Assembly: GCA_018389105.1 (NCBI GenBank)
Contig: JACATO010001008.1
Location: 1-64,000, forward strand
DNA from: Nautilus pompilius
Taxonomy: Eukaryota > Mollusca > Cephalopoda > Nautilida > Nautilidae
Length of the DNA stretch: 64,000 nt
Reading direction: 5' to 3'
Below the pieces are notes generated by a model, which did no database searches, was not told the DNA's origin, and saw only the letters and a program-made list of their open reading frames with translations. Of the stretch, positions 61,451-64,000 are shown piece after piece. Each line of letters begins with the position of its first letter. The stretch's first letter is position 1. The translations under genes and the position numbers were made by a program.

Positions 61451-64000
61451 CCACGTGACCCAGAAAAGAAAAGCCCACCCGTAATTCCCATCCCCCCCCT
61501 TCACCTCTGGCGCAGGACGCACGAATTACTGCCATAAACTCGCCTGTTACTACCTTTTTTTTTCTAATTAACGGTTTGTTTCGCCTTGCTACTTTGGAAT
61601 AGGGCACCTGCTCTGCAAAACCGGCGAGAGCATCGCCTACTCTCGTCTCTTCAAAGACTGGCCGCTGACAGTGCAGAAGGGAAGCCCACGCGAAATCAGA
61701 AAGAAATGCAGGCAAATATATAAAATTATAGCAGCAGAACTGATTATCGGCTTTAAGACACTTCTATATGCGTTTGTTATTGTTACGTTGTGTTTTTTTG
61801 CTACTTTTAAAACTTCAGTGCAGATATATATCTTTTTCTTTGATCATCTAGGTGTTGCTTTTATATCTTATTTGGGTAAGGTACCGAAAAACCTCTCTTC
61901 CTTTCTAGATGTTATGATATATCTTTATAAAATATACATTGCTAAACATATCGTTTTCTTTTACATACATGGCCATTGTTCATAATTCGGTTTTAATGCT
62001 AAAATTAATCATTAAATACAGGCAATAAATGAACGTCGAGTACAAATGGCATTTTGTTACTTTCTTAAGAGCAGAGATGGTTTGGCGTCGGCCCTAAGTG
62101 ACTGTAAAGTATCGAATTTTTAAAGTTCTTTAAAGTTCCCCTAAATTAAATGAAATAAAAGTTTGCAAATAAATTTTTTGATCGCTATGCAGTAAGTTAA
62201 TTCTTGTTACCTCAGTGTGTCTTTGGAAATTACACCATCGATGCTTTGTATAGTAACACTAACATCCGGAGCGTCGATGATAGTGCATCTTGTTGTTTGA
62301 GAGGATATTTAGAGACTGCGGTTGATTGTTTTTTTTAAGTCTCGATGTTTGATATGTAAACCATTGGAAGTTGTACCGAAGTCCGTTTAAATGTATATAC
62401 GTATGTTATCCAGGCTGTGGTGTGTTTGGCAGATGGTACTCTATACTCTAGCGCTTCGGTGTCAAAATAGTGAACGCTGTCCGTCAGACGTAACGACATT
62501 TCTAAAAGAGTATTATATCTCAGTCATGGTGTTCCAGCGAGTCTCTTAAATCCAGTCTGCTTATCTTTGTGGCCATTAAATGGAATTTGACCTACGCAAA
62601 CTGCAGTCGTTATACGTCGATTATCTCTGATGGGGTGCTTGACGTTGGCAGGCTTTCCATGACCGAGATCGTCCCCCCAGAACGGGATGTGACGTAGATG
62701 TTTGCTTTCGGAGGACCGCAGACAGCATGCATCTCTTTAACTGTCTTCACCGTGCATAGGATTCGTTTACCAGTCGGCGAACGGAAAACCCAGCAATGAC
62801 TCTGTTTTATTTTGGGATCATTCTGATTCTCGATACTACCACCCAGCAGTTGGTTTAAGCCCTGTAACGGTCAGTTAGGAACCGAATTTATGACACTTTC
62901 AGACTCGTAAACTTTTGGATACTTTTTAAGACGCGAGTAACGCCGCAACTCTTCTGTCTAAAGAAGACCACAAACAACCTACGCGCGTTATAGTCGTGCA
63001 AGATACTGCGCTGTATGTATGGTGCGTGCATATGGGTTCTGGCGCCACTATTTGTATTCTCACTCCAGAAAAGACCTCGAGAGCACAAAATAGCTATCTT
63101 CGAAGTAACCACACGAGCTTACTTAAGATATTGAATAGATGTTCGGTAACAGGTGATTGGACATTTTACAATTTAAAATAAACGATGAATAGTAGGCATC
63201 TTAAAACTGCGTGGATTTCCGTAGTCTTTCAGCAGGAATATTAGTCTTACAATATACTCTAGTGTTACCGAGAACCCTAACATTTAAGTAACTCGTTAAT
63301 AAATTTGAGAATTGTTTTGATGGTCATTCCTCTTTCTTGGTGGTCTTGCACGAGTTTTTGATTACTTCCAGCGCCGTCTGTAGCTACTAAATTAAACTAA
63401 AATATCTGAAACTATCGGATCTTTGGGGTTGGGGGTTATGTCAGCTGCTGTTCTTCACAATCTCTTTTACTGTACAAATGATTCTGATGTCGGAATCTTT
63501 GGTCATAAACTTTGAGATGATACGTAATACCAAGAGCAAACGAAGGATTAATGTAAAGAGTTTAAGATTTTAACCAATATAATTCAGTACATTGATTTTA
63601 AAAATTAAAAAAGTCAAATAAAATTTAGCGTTTTTAAACGGACTACATAACTTTGTTAAAATAACGGTTTATAATATGTAAAGGGAGGAATGTAAAGGAA
63701 ATGTTACCAGCGAAAATGGTAAACACAAAAGCAATTAAAATTGGCTGAGCTTCTCTTTATGAATCTCGGATTAGGCCATTTTTAAAAGAGGCAGCCAGTC
63801 GTGGTTTGAGGAACTTCGATTACGAAGACGTTTCAGAAGAGTCATCATAAGTCGTATACCATCAACTCGAAACCCAAGGCTTGGGGCATAAGTAATGTTC
63901 AGTACGTGCTATGGATTTGTTTAAAAATTACTTTACCTTTCTGACTACTGCAATGGTGTCTAAAATCAAATGAATTTTATGCTGTTAAGTTAAAAAAAAT

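Larger units (their letters stand above)
60235..64000. other. Mostly non-coding right flank
   Basis: Includes the candidate 122-bp exon and the TAAT-rich island. At 62.2-62.8 kb the moderate GC and broken minus-strand frames could be an unrecognised decayed element, but I could not match it to a family. Confidence 0.4.

Noticed and set aside
62200..62800. Possible decayed transposon on the minus strand
   Set aside because: Broken frames with moderate GC, but no block could be matched to a known transposase or polymerase family.

Overview
This window looks like nuclear DNA from an animal, most likely a mollusc and probably a gastropod. The reasons are a low-GC, gene-poor sequence without operons, long CT and CA microsatellites, tRNA-derived SINE-like copies, several decayed DNA transposons, and one extracellular cysteine-rich protein of a type common in molluscan genomes. 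The lineage is inferred from general composition and family knowledge; no marker gene settles it.

Only one convincing intact gene is present: an intronless 697-codon coding exon at 18058-20151 on the + strand. It has a signal peptide, two related cysteine-rich halves separated by a six-cysteine ShKT-like module, a Ser/Thr/Pro-rich stalk and a C-terminal hydrophobic tail that suggests a GPI anchor. A plausible splice acceptor lies 3 bases before its ATG, so an upstream 5' UTR exon is likely. The function of the family is unknown to me.

Layout: 1-18 kb is non-coding, with CT-rich arrays at 1.5-2.1 kb and 15.1-15.6 kb and scattered tRNA-like fragments. The gene occupies 18-20.2 kb. From 22.6 to 27.1 kb two compound CT arrays carry repeated GTAATGACGTCA-type units. 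From 27.5 to 37.2 kb lies a transposon graveyard: a GTF2IRD2-like hAT remnant (27.5-28.8 kb), a ZMYM1/DUF4371-like hAT element with recognisable degenerate ends (31.75-35.97 kb) containing a SINE-like unit and a possible linker-histone fragment, and two Tc1-like transposase remnants (36.1-37.2 kb). A third CT/GTAATGTCGTCA array is at 41.6-42.1 kb. On the minus strand there is a second ZMYM1/DUF4371-like hAT relic (45.0-46.9 kb) and a second GTF2IRD2-like relic (51.4-52.3 kb). Three unrelated minisatellites follow: 44-bp units at 48.6 kb, 55-bp units with a 219-bp higher-order period at 54.9-55.7 kb, and 35-bp units at 59.66-60.23 kb.

There is no gene cluster or pathway to reconstruct. The most unusual pattern is that the palindrome TGACGTCA (the canonical CRE/ATF half-site pair) recurs densely in two otherwise unrelated tandem arrays, the 26-27 kb CT array and the 35-bp satellite, giving dozens of potential bZIP sites in one 64-kb window. 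The other notable items are the predicted surface-anchored ShKT protein, the well-delimited hAT element, and a few low-confidence candidate exons and conserved-looking non-coding islands.
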